Shown: in pieces, positions 8,004-15,721 of the stretch
Numbering within the stretch: the stretch's first letter is position 1
Layout of the letters: each line of letters opens with the position of its first letter
From: Bacteroidales bacterium
Lineage (GTDB): Bacteria > Bacteroidota > Bacteroidia > Bacteroidales > F082
Assembly (NCBI GenBank): GCA_016281295.1
Contig: JAEEII010000293.1
Location: 1-17,673, forward strand
Length of the DNA stretch: 17,673 bases
Reading direction: 5' to 3'
Notes under the pieces: model-generated
Told to the model about the DNA's origin: nothing
Database searches by the model: none
What the model saw: the letters and a program-made list of their open reading frames with translations, nothing else
Program-made: the position numbers and the translations under genes

Positions 8004-8942
8004 ATGATGACTGAAACAAAGAACAAAGAACACGGCAAGCGCCGCTGGTGGCAACGTATCTCGTTCAAGAAATTGAACAAGAGGTATTATCTCCTGATGT
8101 CGCATGAGGAGACCATGGAACCCATCGTGGATTTCCGTGTCAACCTGATGAATATCATCATCATCGCCATTGCTGCTGCGGTGTTACTCATCGCCGTCAC
8201 CACGGTCATCATCGCATTCACTCCCTTGCGCGAATACATCCCTGGCTATACCGACACCTCTCTTCAACGCGAGGTATATGAACTAAGCCGGCGCGCCGAC
8301 TCCATCGAGGAAGAGCTACACCGCAAAGATGTCTATTTCAACAATCTGAAACTCATCGTAGAAGGCTATGATTTCAGCAACGACAGCGCTGCCGAAACCG
8401 ACATCTATAAGCCTTTGGCTCCGTTCGATGTTGACACAATTGAAATCAGGAAATCGACAGAAGACAGTATCTTGCGCGCGGAATTCGAGCAAGCCAACCT
8501 CTACAATCTGGTGAATCCGGGTAACTTGGTCAAGAGCCACTATTACAGGGTATCCAACTTCTTCACTCCTTTGACAGGCATGATTACCATGCAATACGAC
8601 CCTGCCAACCGTCATTATGGCATCGACATTGCCGCCAAGGAGAACCAAGTCATCAAAGCCACCTTGGACGGCACTGTGGTGTTCTCCTCCTGGACTCCTG
8701 ACTTTGGATACACCATCGGCATCCAACATGAAAACAATTATTTCTCCGCCTATAAACATAACTCCACATTATTAAAGAAAGAAGGCGACTATGTCAAAGC
8801 AGGCGAAGCCATCGCCATCATCGGCGAGTCAGGCACCATCACCACCGGGCCTCATCTCCATTTCGAGCTATGGCATAACGGCCTCTCGGTGAATCCCCAA
8901 GAATACATCGACTTCGAAAAGCGTCCCGACGAAACCCTATAA
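8004..8942 (+). CDS. Membrane-anchored M23 (LytM-type) metallopeptidase
   Basis: A probable peptidoglycan endopeptidase, or a LytM-type regulator of one. The 312-residue product has a basic cytoplasmic N-terminus, one transmembrane helix at about 48-72 (IIIIAIAAAVLLIAVTTVII), a short coiled coil at about 88-118, and a C-terminal M23 domain at about 185-302 facing the periplasm. The zinc and catalytic residues are all present: His204 and Asp208 (HYGID), His252 (YKH), His284 and His286 (GPHLHFELW). The domain should therefore be active. ATG codons at 8004 and 8007 are both possible starts; the very short leader slightly favours the second. It is 30 bases from rseP, with a heptamer repeat in between, and probably co-transcribed with it. 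Confidence 0.92.
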   Translation: MMTETKNKEHGKRRWWQRISFKKLNKRYYLLMSHEETMEPIVDFRVNLMNIIIIAIAAAVLLIAVTTVIIAFTPLREYIPGYTDTSLQREVYELSRRADSIEEELHRKDVYFNNLKLIVEGYDFSNDSAAETDIYKPLAPFDVDTIEIRKSTEDSILRAEFEQANLYNLVNPGNLVKSHYYRVSNFFTPLTGMITMQYDPANRHYGIDIAAKENQVIKATLDGTVVFSSWTPDFGYTIGIQHENNYFSAYKHNSTLLKKEGDYVKAGEAIAIIGESGTITTGPHLHFELWHNGLSVNPQEYIDFEKRPDETL

Positions 8943-8968
8943 ATTCTAAATTCTTAATTCTTAATTGC
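8941..8968. repeat. Heptamer tandem repeat, copy 1 (reverse orientation)
   Basis: Four 7-base units (AAATTCT, AAATTCT, TAATTCT, TAATTGC) begin inside the stop codon of the M23 peptidase gene and end 4 bases before the rseP ATG. On the reverse strand they read AATTAAG, AATTAAG, AATTTAG plus a partial unit, the same motif as the other two tracts. Confidence 0.8.
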
Positions 8969-8972
8969 AACA

Positions 8973-10448
8973 ATGATCATACTAACAAAAGTTCTCCAAT
9001 TCATCTTAGCCCTCTCCATTCTGATTTTTGTCCATGAACTCGGTCATTTTCTGGCCGCCAAGATGTTCAAAGTGAGGGTTGACAAGTTCTACCTGTTTTT
9101 CGATTGGGGTTTCTGTCTTATGAAAGTGAAGCGAGTGAACGGCAAGCTGAGATGGCGTTTTTTCACCAAGCCCACCCCTGAGAAATACAATACCATTGAG
9201 AAACGTGATGAGAAAGGCAAAAAAGTGGTGGAATACGAGCCCATCGACTTGAACACGTTGGATAAGGACGACTGGCGCCGGAGCGACTCCACCGAATATG
9301 GCATCGGCTGGTTCCCTTTGGGTGGATACAACAAGATTGCCGGCATGATCGACGAGTCGATGGACAAGGAGCAGATGAAGCAGCCCGCCAAGGAATGGGA
9401 GTTCCGTTCCAAGCCAGCATGGCAGCGTTTCATCATCATGGTGGCTGGTGTCTTCATGAACGTGGTGCTTGCCATTGCCATCTACATCGGCCTGCTTTCC
9501 AACTACGGAGAGCAGTATCTTCCCACCTCTGAAGTCAACAAATACGGCATCGTCGCCGACAGTCTCGCCTACGAATTCGGTTTCCGCGACGGTGACAAGA
9601 TTATCAGCATCAACGGCAAGGAAGTCAACAACTTTTACCGCATTCCCACCGAGATGATTTTAGAGAATGCCAAGACCGTGGAGGTAGAGCGTGACGGGCG
9701 TGTGGTGGTCATCAACCTTCCCGACGACGCGACCACAAGGCTGTTGAACACCCAAGACGTAAACTTCATCAGCTATCGTATGCCTTTTGTGGTTTACGAC
9801 TTCAGTGCAGGCTCCGTCGCCAAAGCCGCCGGCATGGAGGTGGGTGATGTCATCATCGGCATCAACGACTACAGCACACCTTATTATCAAGACTTTATAA
9901 AAAACATCAAACGCTTCAAAAACCAGGACATTGATATCAAGGTGGTTCGAGACTTCGACACCCTGGCCTTGTCGATGCATTTACCTGAAGAAGGCGTGAT
10001 CGGCGTATATCTGGCACCGATGAGCGACTATTTCAATCTTGAGACCGAGAATTACACTTTCTGGCAGGCCGTTCCTAAGGGATTCTCCAAGACTTTCTCG
10101 GAAATCTCCGACTATTGGAAGCAGCTGAAGTTAATCTTCAACCCCAGCACCAAAGCCTACGAGAGCGTAGGAGGCTTCATCTCCATTGGCAAGATTTTCC
10201 CTGACACTTGGCAGTGGGATATGTTCTGGAGGCTGACTGCTTTCCTCTCGATTGCCCTCGCTGTGATGAACATCCTGCCCATCCCCGCCCTTGACGGAGG
10301 CCATATCCTGTTCCTGCTGTATGAAATCATCACCCGCAGGAAACCCAGCGACAAGTTCATGGAAATCGCAGAATATATCGGGCTATTTTTAGTTCTTGCG
10401 CTGGTGATTTTCGCCAATGGCAATGATATTATCAAACTTTTCAAATGA
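8973..10448 (+). CDS. rseP: RseP-type site-2 protease (M50)
   Basis: Intramembrane zinc metalloprotease that cleaves substrates such as anti-sigma factors or remnant signal peptides. The HELGH zinc motif is at 21-25 in the first membrane helix and the third ligand motif LDG is at 440-442 (PIPALDGGH) in a C-terminal helix; a second helix spans about 152-174. Two PDZ domains lie at about 188-255 and 270-345 (GFRDGDKIISINGKEV, then AAGMEVGDVIIGIND). GWFPLGGYNKIAGM at 112-125 is the conserved block after the first helix. The protein is 491 residues, longer than the roughly 440-450 usual in the family, because of a charged insertion at about 52-106. All catalytic residues are present. Confidence 0.95.
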   Translation: MIILTKVLQFILALSILIFVHELGHFLAAKMFKVRVDKFYLFFDWGFCLMKVKRVNGKLRWRFFTKPTPEKYNTIEKRDEKGKKVVEYEPIDLNTLDKDDWRRSDSTEYGIGWFPLGGYNKIAGMIDESMDKEQMKQPAKEWEFRSKPAWQRFIIMVAGVFMNVVLAIAIYIGLLSNYGEQYLPTSEVNKYGIVADSLAYEFGFRDGDKIISINGKEVNNFYRIPTEMILENAKTVEVERDGRVVVINLPDDATTRLLNTQDVNFISYRMPFVVYDFSAGSVAKAAGMEVGDVIIGINDYSTPYYQDFIKNIKRFKNQDIDIKVVRDFDTLALSMHLPEEGVIGVYLAPMSDYFNLETENYTFWQAVPKGFSKTFSEISDYWKQLKLIFNPSTKAYESVGGFISIGKIFPDTWQWDMFWRLTAFLSIALAVMNILPIPALDGGHILFLLYEIITRRKPSDKFMEIAEYIGLFLVLALVIFANGNDIIKLFK

Positions 10449-10476
10449 TAATACGTTGTGGAAAACAGTTTTTTTG

Positions 10477-10484
10477 TAATTTAG
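10477..10484 (+). promoter_or_regulatory. Possible -7 element (TAATTTAG) for the type IX secretion cluster
   Basis: TAATTTAG differs from TAnnTTTG by one base and lies 25 bases before the porP/sprF ATG. A TTG at 10456-10458 is 18 bases upstream. It would start transcription in the 61-base gap after rseP. The match is imperfect, and read-through from rseP is an alternative since no terminator is seen there. Confidence 0.35.
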
Positions 10485-10509
10485 CGGCTTGTTTTATAGT
10501 TTACTGAAA

Positions 10510-11472
10510 ATGTCAAAACTGAATACTATCGTCCTTGCCTTGATTCTTGTACTGGCGGCCTCGTCAGGCCTGCGGGCACAACAGGCGCCGATATTCACCA
10601 ACTACAATAACTCATACGCTTACATCAACCCTGGTTTTGCCGGGTTGAATGAAGGAGTGAACTTGTTGGGCTTATACCGGCAGCAATGGGCGGGATTCGT
10701 TGACGACGACGGCAACACCATTGCCCCGACCACCTTCCTTTTGACGGGTGACATGCCCATCAGAGCCTTGGGAGGAGGCATCAGTTTCTCGGTCATGAAC
10801 GACCAGTTGGGGTTTGAGAACAACACCAATGTGGGGTTAGGCTACTCATATCACTTCGACTTAGGCGGATCCACCATCGGTTTGGGTGCCTCGGTGTCGT
10901 TGTTGAACCGTGCTGTTGACTTTGGGAAGCTTCATGCCACAAACGCAAGTGACCCCTTGCTGGCGCAGCTGAGGGATGAAAGCACCATGCTTGTCGATGT
11001 CAGCGCAGGTGTTTTCTGGCAGTTCCCCGAGTCGTTTTATATTGGCATCTCTGGAATCAACCTGTTGGAGACCACCAGCAAAGCCTTGGGAGAGACTGAG
11101 TCAGCGGCCAGTTTCACCACCGACCGCACCTTCTACTTGGTGGCTGGTTATCCTTTCTTGTTCGAGACCTTGCCCACCTTCAAGTTCATCCCCTCGGTGG
11201 GTTTGATGAGCGATATCTCATCCACGCAGCTGAATGCCGGAATGAAAATCACGTACAACGATGTCTTCTCTTTAGGAGTCAACTATCGTCCCCAGGAATC
11301 CATCGGTCTCACCGTCGGTTTAGCCATCAAAGACTTCGTCATCGGCTACGCTTACGACATCAACATGATGGGGTACAACATCCCCGGATCCCATGAGATT
11401 GCCCTCAGTTATTGTTTCAAATTAGACACCGACAGGACGCCGAGAGACTACCGAAGCGTGAGATATTTGTAA
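10510..11472 (+). CDS. PorP/SprF-family outer-membrane protein of the type IX secretion system
   Basis: Predicted 320-residue beta-barrel. The signal peptide ends at GLRA, followed by QQAPIFTNYNNSYAYINPGF, the family's standard N-terminus. The rest alternates in the way of barrel strands, with repeated LGLGYSYHFDLG-like segments and a C-terminal barrel end (EIALSYCFKL) plus a short tail. Family members (PorP in Porphyromonas, SprF in Flavobacterium) bind the motor/ring complex or place secreted substrates at the surface. The position directly before gldK matches the porP-porK-L-M-N order of Porphyromonas. The frame is open from a TTG at 10489, but the ATG at 10510 gives a proper signal peptide and is preferred. 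Whether it is PorP or another SprF paralogue cannot be told. Confidence 0.9.
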   Translation: MSKLNTIVLALILVLAASSGLRAQQAPIFTNYNNSYAYINPGFAGLNEGVNLLGLYRQQWAGFVDDDGNTIAPTTFLLTGDMPIRALGGGISFSVMNDQLGFENNTNVGLGYSYHFDLGGSTIGLGASVSLLNRAVDFGKLHATNASDPLLAQLRDESTMLVDVSAGVFWQFPESFYIGISGINLLETTSKALGETESAASFTTDRTFYLVAGYPFLFETLPTFKFIPSVGLMSDISSTQLNAGMKITYNDVFSLGVNYRPQESIGLTVGLAIKDFVIGYAYDINMMGYNIPGSHEIALSYCFKLDTDRTPRDYRSVRYL

Positions 11473-11580
11473 TTCTTGTTGAAAAAATTGTTAATAACAT
11501 ACAATAATTTCGGCTTTTGACGGTTAATTGGAATATATGATACCATAAGAAGATAGATAAACATAATGATTATCAAAGAC

Positions 11581-12990
11581 ATGAAAAAATTACTGTTTGT
11601 ATTTTCCTTAGCGATCCTGCTGGCGTCATGCGGTACCGGCAACCAAGGAGAATTAGTGGGAGTACGAAAATCCACCTCTTCATTCAGCCAACCCGACCCT
11701 TACGGCATGGTGTTCATCCCGATGGGGAGCTATACCATGGGTGTGGGTGGTGAAGACATCAACTCCTCCATGCTGTACGAGCCCAAGACCGTGTCAGTAT
11801 CGGCCTTTTTCATGGACGAGACGGAGATCACCAACAATGAATACCGGCAGTTTGTTTATTGGGTGAGAGACTCCATCGCAAGGAGAATATTGGCGGAAGT
11901 CAACCCCGATGTTTACGCCATCACCGAAACCAAGAGCGGCGAGACACTGGATCCTCCGATGCTGAATTGGAAAGAGAAGATTGACTGGAACAGCAAGGAC
12001 CAGGATGTGAGGGAAGCCTTGGAACCCATGTTCCTTCCCGAGCATGAGCGTTATTTCCGCGCCAAAGAAATCGACACCAGAAAGCTTTATTATTCCTATT
12101 ATTGGGTGGACCTGCGTGCTGCCGCCATGAAGGAGTTCGAGGGTGAGGATCTGATTCCGAACGACTATTCTATTGGCGAGGCCGACAACGGCATCAACCC
12201 CGACAGGAAAGGTGCTTGGGCTAACCGTAAGCAAGGCTATACCGACCGTTCGGTATATGTTCGCCAGGAAGCCGTCAACGTATATCCTGACACTTTGTGC
12301 TGGATTCACGACTACGCCTATTCTTTCAACGACCCGATGACGGAGAAGTATTTCTGGCATCAGGCTTACGACCATTATCCGGTGGTCGGTGTGACCTGGC
12401 AGCAGGCACGCGCGTTCTGCACATGGAGAACGCAGCTGAAGAACTCGTTCCAGTCGTCAAAGAAAGACGCTTTAGTGTCGGAGTTCCGTCTTCCCACCGA
12501 GACCGAATGGGAATGGGCAGCCCGTGGCGGCGACCGTTTGAACCCCTATCCTTGGGGTGGTCCCGGCACTCGCAACGTGAAAGGCTGTTTCCTCGCCAAC
12601 TTCAAGCCTTTGCGCGGCAACTATATCGCCGATGGTGGTTTGAGGACCCTCATCGTGGGCTGCTATCCTCCCAACCACTATGGCTTGTACGACATGGCTG
12701 GCAACGTTGCTGAATGGACCAACAGCGCCTTTGACCCGACCTCGTATAACTTCACTTGGGACCTGAATCCCGACTACACCTACAACGCCCAAGACGATGA
12801 CCCGCCGGTCATGAAACGCAAGGTGGTCCGTGGCGGTTCTTGGAAAGACATCTCCTATTATATCCAAGTGACCTCACGCGACTATGAGTACCAGGATACC
12901 GCCAGAAGCTATATTGGCTTCCGCACCATCCAGCCTTACCTGGGCCGCAACAAGGGCGACAATCCTAAATTGTCGAGGGTATATAGATAA
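11581..12990 (+). CDS. gldK: Type IX secretion / gliding lipoprotein GldK (PorK)
   Basis: Lipoprotein that, with GldN, forms the periplasmic ring under the outer membrane in the type IX secretion system. The 469-residue product has a signal peptide ending in the lipobox LASC (lipidated Cys17). The rest is a formylglycine-generating-enzyme-like (sulfatase-modifying factor) fold: RLPTETEWEWAARGG at 303-317, PYPWGG, DMAGNVAEWT at 371-380 and VVRGGSW at 415-421. In GldK this fold is structural. An in-frame ATG at 11566 would add MIIKD, which spoils nothing but is less like a lipoprotein start; 11581 is preferred. The 108-base gap to porP/sprF holds neither a clear terminator nor a clear promoter. 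The stop codon overlaps heptamer repeat copy 2. Confidence 0.95.
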   Translation: MKKLLFVFSLAILLASCGTGNQGELVGVRKSTSSFSQPDPYGMVFIPMGSYTMGVGGEDINSSMLYEPKTVSVSAFFMDETEITNNEYRQFVYWVRDSIARRILAEVNPDVYAITETKSGETLDPPMLNWKEKIDWNSKDQDVREALEPMFLPEHERYFRAKEIDTRKLYYSYYWVDLRAAAMKEFEGEDLIPNDYSIGEADNGINPDRKGAWANRKQGYTDRSVYVRQEAVNVYPDTLCWIHDYAYSFNDPMTEKYFWHQAYDHYPVVGVTWQQARAFCTWRTQLKNSFQSSKKDALVSEFRLPTETEWEWAARGGDRLNPYPWGGPGTRNVKGCFLANFKPLRGNYIADGGLRTLIVGCYPPNHYGLYDMAGNVAEWTNSAFDPTSYNFTWDLNPDYTYNAQDDDPPVMKRKVVRGGSWKDISYYIQVTSRDYEYQDTARSYIGFRTIQPYLGRNKGDNPKLSRVYR

Positions 12991-13009
12991 TTTAGAATTT
13001 AGAATTTAG
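12989..13009. repeat. Heptamer tandem repeat, copy 2
   Basis: Three perfect copies of AATTTAG (12989-12995, 12996-13002, 13003-13009) followed by a degenerate AGATTAA. The tract begins inside the gldK stop codon. It is the reverse complement of the motif found after the M23 peptidase gene. Confidence 0.85.
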
Positions 13010-13013
13010 AGAT

Positions 13014-13029
13014 TAATAATCGATTATTA
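13014..13029. promoter_or_regulatory. Perfect 16-base palindrome between gldK and gldL
   Basis: TAATAATCGATTATTA is a perfect palindrome, 39 bases before the gldL ATG and directly after heptamer repeat copy 2. It could be a protein-binding site. As RNA it would be only a weak A/T hairpin, and it has no U-tract, so it is unlikely to be a terminator. The function is unknown. Confidence 0.4.
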
Positions 13030-13068
13030 TAAAAAACTAAAACAACAACATTTTAGAGTTACATTGTC

Positions 13069-13926
13069 ATGGCAAAAAAACAAGAAAATCTTACAGGATT
13101 TAAGAAATTCCAAGCACTCACCCAGTCGAAAGGCTACAAGACCTTCATGGGGTACGTTTACGGCTTCGGCGCTTCCATCGTGATGATCGGCGCCTATTTC
13201 AAACTGACCCACATCCCCGGTGCAGACCTTATGTTAGGTGTCGGTTTGGGTGTTGAAGCTTTGATTTTCTTCCTGTCGGCTTTCGAACCGCAGCATCTGG
13301 AATATCAATGGGACAACGTGTTTGTGGAATTAGAGGAAGACTGGGATGGTCAGACTCGCACCAAGTTCGGCACCACCAACGCCGGTGGTAGCAGTGCCAG
13401 CTCTGTAGATGGCGCTATGCTCGACAAGATGTTCGACAAGATGAACGTCAACCCCGACACTTTGAACAAAATCAGCAAAGGTTTGGACAGACTGGCTGAG
13501 AACGCCCACGGCATCGCCGATGTTTCAAACGCCATGGCCGCCACCAACGGTTACGCCAAGGCCATGGAACAGGCCACCAAGACCATCAGCGACTTCGCCA
13601 GCAACTACACCAAGACCAACGAGCAGCTGACTGCCTCACTGAGCAAGCTCGATTTCAGCGCTTTGGATGCCAACACCATCAAGAAAGTGGCCACCAGCAT
13701 GCAGTCGCTCAACTCCATCTATGAGCTTCAGCTCCAGAGCGCCGAACAGACCTCCGACGCCACCAAGAAGCTGACTGCCACGATGACCCAATATATGGAT
13801 AACCTCAGCGCCTCCGCCAACAACGCCAACGAACTCAACAAACAGCTGACCCAACTGTCGAACCGCCTGACCGCTCTCAACAACGTCTATGGCGGCATGT
13901 TGTCGGCCATGAACATCAAGGCATAA
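13069..13926 (+). CDS. gldL: Type IX secretion motor protein GldL (PorL)
   Basis: Inner-membrane stator-like subunit of the proton-driven GldLM motor. The 285-residue product has two closely spaced membrane helices (about 24-44 and 53-71). In the second, GVEALIFFLSAFEP carries Glu63 and Glu73; the 10-residue spacing matches the two conserved membrane glutamates of Flavobacterium GldL (Glu49 and Glu59), the first of which is needed for proton use. The cytoplasmic part from about residue 90 is a long, Ala/Asn/Thr-rich helical region (for example NTIKKVATSMQSLNSIYELQ) likely to form coiled coils. It is preceded by a 78-base gap with the repeat and palindrome, and followed after 42 bases by gldM. 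Confidence 0.96.
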   Translation: MAKKQENLTGFKKFQALTQSKGYKTFMGYVYGFGASIVMIGAYFKLTHIPGADLMLGVGLGVEALIFFLSAFEPQHLEYQWDNVFVELEEDWDGQTRTKFGTTNAGGSSASSVDGAMLDKMFDKMNVNPDTLNKISKGLDRLAENAHGIADVSNAMAATNGYAKAMEQATKTISDFASNYTKTNEQLTASLSKLDFSALDANTIKKVATSMQSLNSIYELQLQSAEQTSDATKKLTATMTQYMDNLSASANNANELNKQLTQLSNRLTALNNVYGGMLSAMNIKA

Positions 13927-13953
13927 ATCTTACTCGATTCATAAACACAAATA

Positions 13954-13959
13954 AAGGAG
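13954..13959 (+). promoter_or_regulatory. Canonical Shine-Dalgarno site (AAGGAG) of gldM
   Basis: AAGGAG ends 9 bases before the gldM ATG, at an ideal distance. The other leaders checked in this window are A-rich and lack such a site, which is the rule in Bacteroidota, so this one stands out and may set the GldM to GldL ratio. Confidence 0.7.
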
Positions 13960-13968
13960 TACGATACT

Positions 13969-15690
13969 ATGTCAGGCGCAAAAGAAACCCCAAGACAGAA
14001 GATGATCGGGATGATGTACCTGGTCTATACTGCCTTGTTAGCAATGAACGTCTCCAAAGACATCCTGGGTGCTTTCGACACCGTGAACACGGGTGTGCAG
14101 GAGACCAACATCACCCTCATGCAGCAGATCTCGCAACGTTATGGCTCGTTTGAAGAACAGTATGCCTTGGATCGTGAAAAGGTAGGTCCCTATTGGCAAC
14201 AAGCCCAAGATTTGCGTGACAAAACCACGGCAATCATCAACTACATCGAAGCCATGAAGTGGGATCTGGTGAGCAAAATCGAAGAGAAAGACTATGCCAC
14301 CGCGGTGACGGACGGTCTGTTGAAGAGCAAAGACACCATTCAATATAACGGTCGTCTGCTTTACAACATCAACACCTCCAAAATCAAGTCGAGAGACAAC
14401 TACAACAAGCCCACTGAATATATGATGGGCAATCCCGAAGGCAACGGAAAAGCTTTTGAGCTCTCAGAGAAAATCCGCGAATACCGTGGTGAGATTGTCA
14501 AAATCATGGGATTTGAGCATATTCATGAGTTAGGATTGGTCACCGATAGCATTTACGGCACCAAAGACTATGTCATGGAGCAAACTGGATTCAGCGAGAG
14601 TGCTTTGAAGAGGCTCCCTGTGGAAGGCGAGTTGTACGGTGCCCGTATCGACTATGCTCCTGAAGCCGCTGACGCCTTGCAGAAAGGATGGGAATACAAC
14701 AACTTCCATCATACGGTGTTGATTGCCGATGTCACCTTGCTCAACAAGCTCATCTCCGAGATCGAGACCGCTGAGCTGAATGCCGTGACCCACCTGGCCC
14801 AATCCGTCCACGCCGAAGACTTCACCTTCGACGAAGTCGGCGCCAAGGTGTTCGCCGAGAGCAGCTACATCCTCTCGGGTCAGAAATACCGCGCACAAGC
14901 CATGGTGACCGCCTGGCAAAACACGCAAACCACCGCCCGTGTCCGCTTTGACGGAGGTCCGGAAAAGGAATATGCCAGCAACAGCCAAGGTGTGATCGAC
15001 CTGGAATACAATGTGGGCGTAGGTACCCACAAGTACACCGGTGTCATCCCGATGCTCAACCCCAAGACCAACGAGATCGAAGACTACCCCTTCGAAGGTA
15101 GCTTCACCGTGGCCCCGCCCGCAGTGAGTGTGTCGGCCACCAAGATGAATGTGGTGTATGCTGGTATCGACAACCCGATTGCCATCGGAGGCGGTGTGGG
15201 TGGTGAGATTTCAGCCACAGCCACTGGAGCCACTTTGACACGCACTGGCAACGGCAGCTACAACCTGCGCGTGAACGGCAACCCGAGCGAGGTAGTCGTA
15301 CACGTCAACTCACAAGGCAGTTCCTTGGGCAGCATGAAGTTCCGCGTGAAAGAGCTTCCCAAACCTACCGCCAAGATCGAGAATGTTGGCACTGACGGTA
15401 AAGTGACAAAAGGCGCCTTGATCAATGCCAACAGAGTCATTGCCGAGATGAAAGACTTCGACTTTGAAGGAGTCCACTATGACGTGACGGGATATACCGT
15501 GAAATACAGAACCAAGGCAGGTACCACCAAAGAAGAAAAGGTAACCGGCTCCAAATTCAACGAAACCCTCAAGAGCGTGTTTAACTCCGCCAACGTGGGT
15601 GACATCTACGTGTTCACAGCCATCCGCGTCAAAGGTAACGACGGCAAGGAGAAGGTACTCGACACCCAGATTGCTGTGGAAATCAAATAA
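13969..15690 (+). CDS. gldM: Type IX secretion motor protein GldM (PorM)
   Basis: The partner of GldL: one membrane helix within the GldL ring and a long periplasmic shaft that reaches the GldKN ring. The 573-residue product starts with a short cytoplasmic segment and the helix at about 12-28 (MIGMMYLVYTALLAMNVS), followed by the family block KDILGAFDTVN. The first periplasmic part is helical; from about residue 225 it turns into beta-rich, immunoglobulin-like domains (FEGSFTVAPPAVSVSATKMN, then VHVNSQGSSLGSMKFRVKEL). It is somewhat longer than the roughly 515 residues of the studied GldM and PorM, as far as I recall. The start is fixed by the Shine-Dalgarno site and the family N-terminus. 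gldN follows after 31 bases. Confidence 0.96.
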   Translation: MSGAKETPRQKMIGMMYLVYTALLAMNVSKDILGAFDTVNTGVQETNITLMQQISQRYGSFEEQYALDREKVGPYWQQAQDLRDKTTAIINYIEAMKWDLVSKIEEKDYATAVTDGLLKSKDTIQYNGRLLYNINTSKIKSRDNYNKPTEYMMGNPEGNGKAFELSEKIREYRGEIVKIMGFEHIHELGLVTDSIYGTKDYVMEQTGFSESALKRLPVEGELYGARIDYAPEAADALQKGWEYNNFHHTVLIADVTLLNKLISEIETAELNAVTHLAQSVHAEDFTFDEVGAKVFAESSYILSGQKYRAQAMVTAWQNTQTTARVRFDGGPEKEYASNSQGVIDLEYNVGVGTHKYTGVIPMLNPKTNEIEDYPFEGSFTVAPPAVSVSATKMNVVYAGIDNPIAIGGGVGGEISATATGATLTRTGNGSYNLRVNGNPSEVVVHVNSQGSSLGSMKFRVKELPKPTAKIENVGTDGKVTKGALINANRVIAEMKDFDFEGVHYDVTGYTVKYRTKAGTTKEEKVTGSKFNETLKSVFNSANVGDIYVFTAIRVKGNDGKEKVLDTQIAVEIK

Positions 15691-15721
15691 GTATAAAACA
15701 ACGACATAAAAACCATAGAAG

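Noticed and set aside
10456..10476. Possible terminator between rseP and porP/sprF (AAAACAGTTTT plus T residues)
   Set aside because: The stem is only five A/T-rich pairs with a one-base loop, too weak for intrinsic termination.
10489..10509. Earlier TTG start for the PorP/SprF-family gene
   Set aside because: It would add MFYSLLK before a complete signal peptide that already begins at the ATG at 10510.
11473..11580. Promoter or terminator between porP/sprF and gldK
   Set aside because: Only a one-mismatch -7 element (TAATTTCG) without properly spaced -33 box and weak A/T hairpins (ATTGT with ACAAT) are present; none is convincing.
11794..12375. 193-residue open frame on the reverse strand inside gldK
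   Set aside because: Shadow of gldK; the forward frame carries lipobox and FGE-like motifs, and the reverse product has no recognisable domain.
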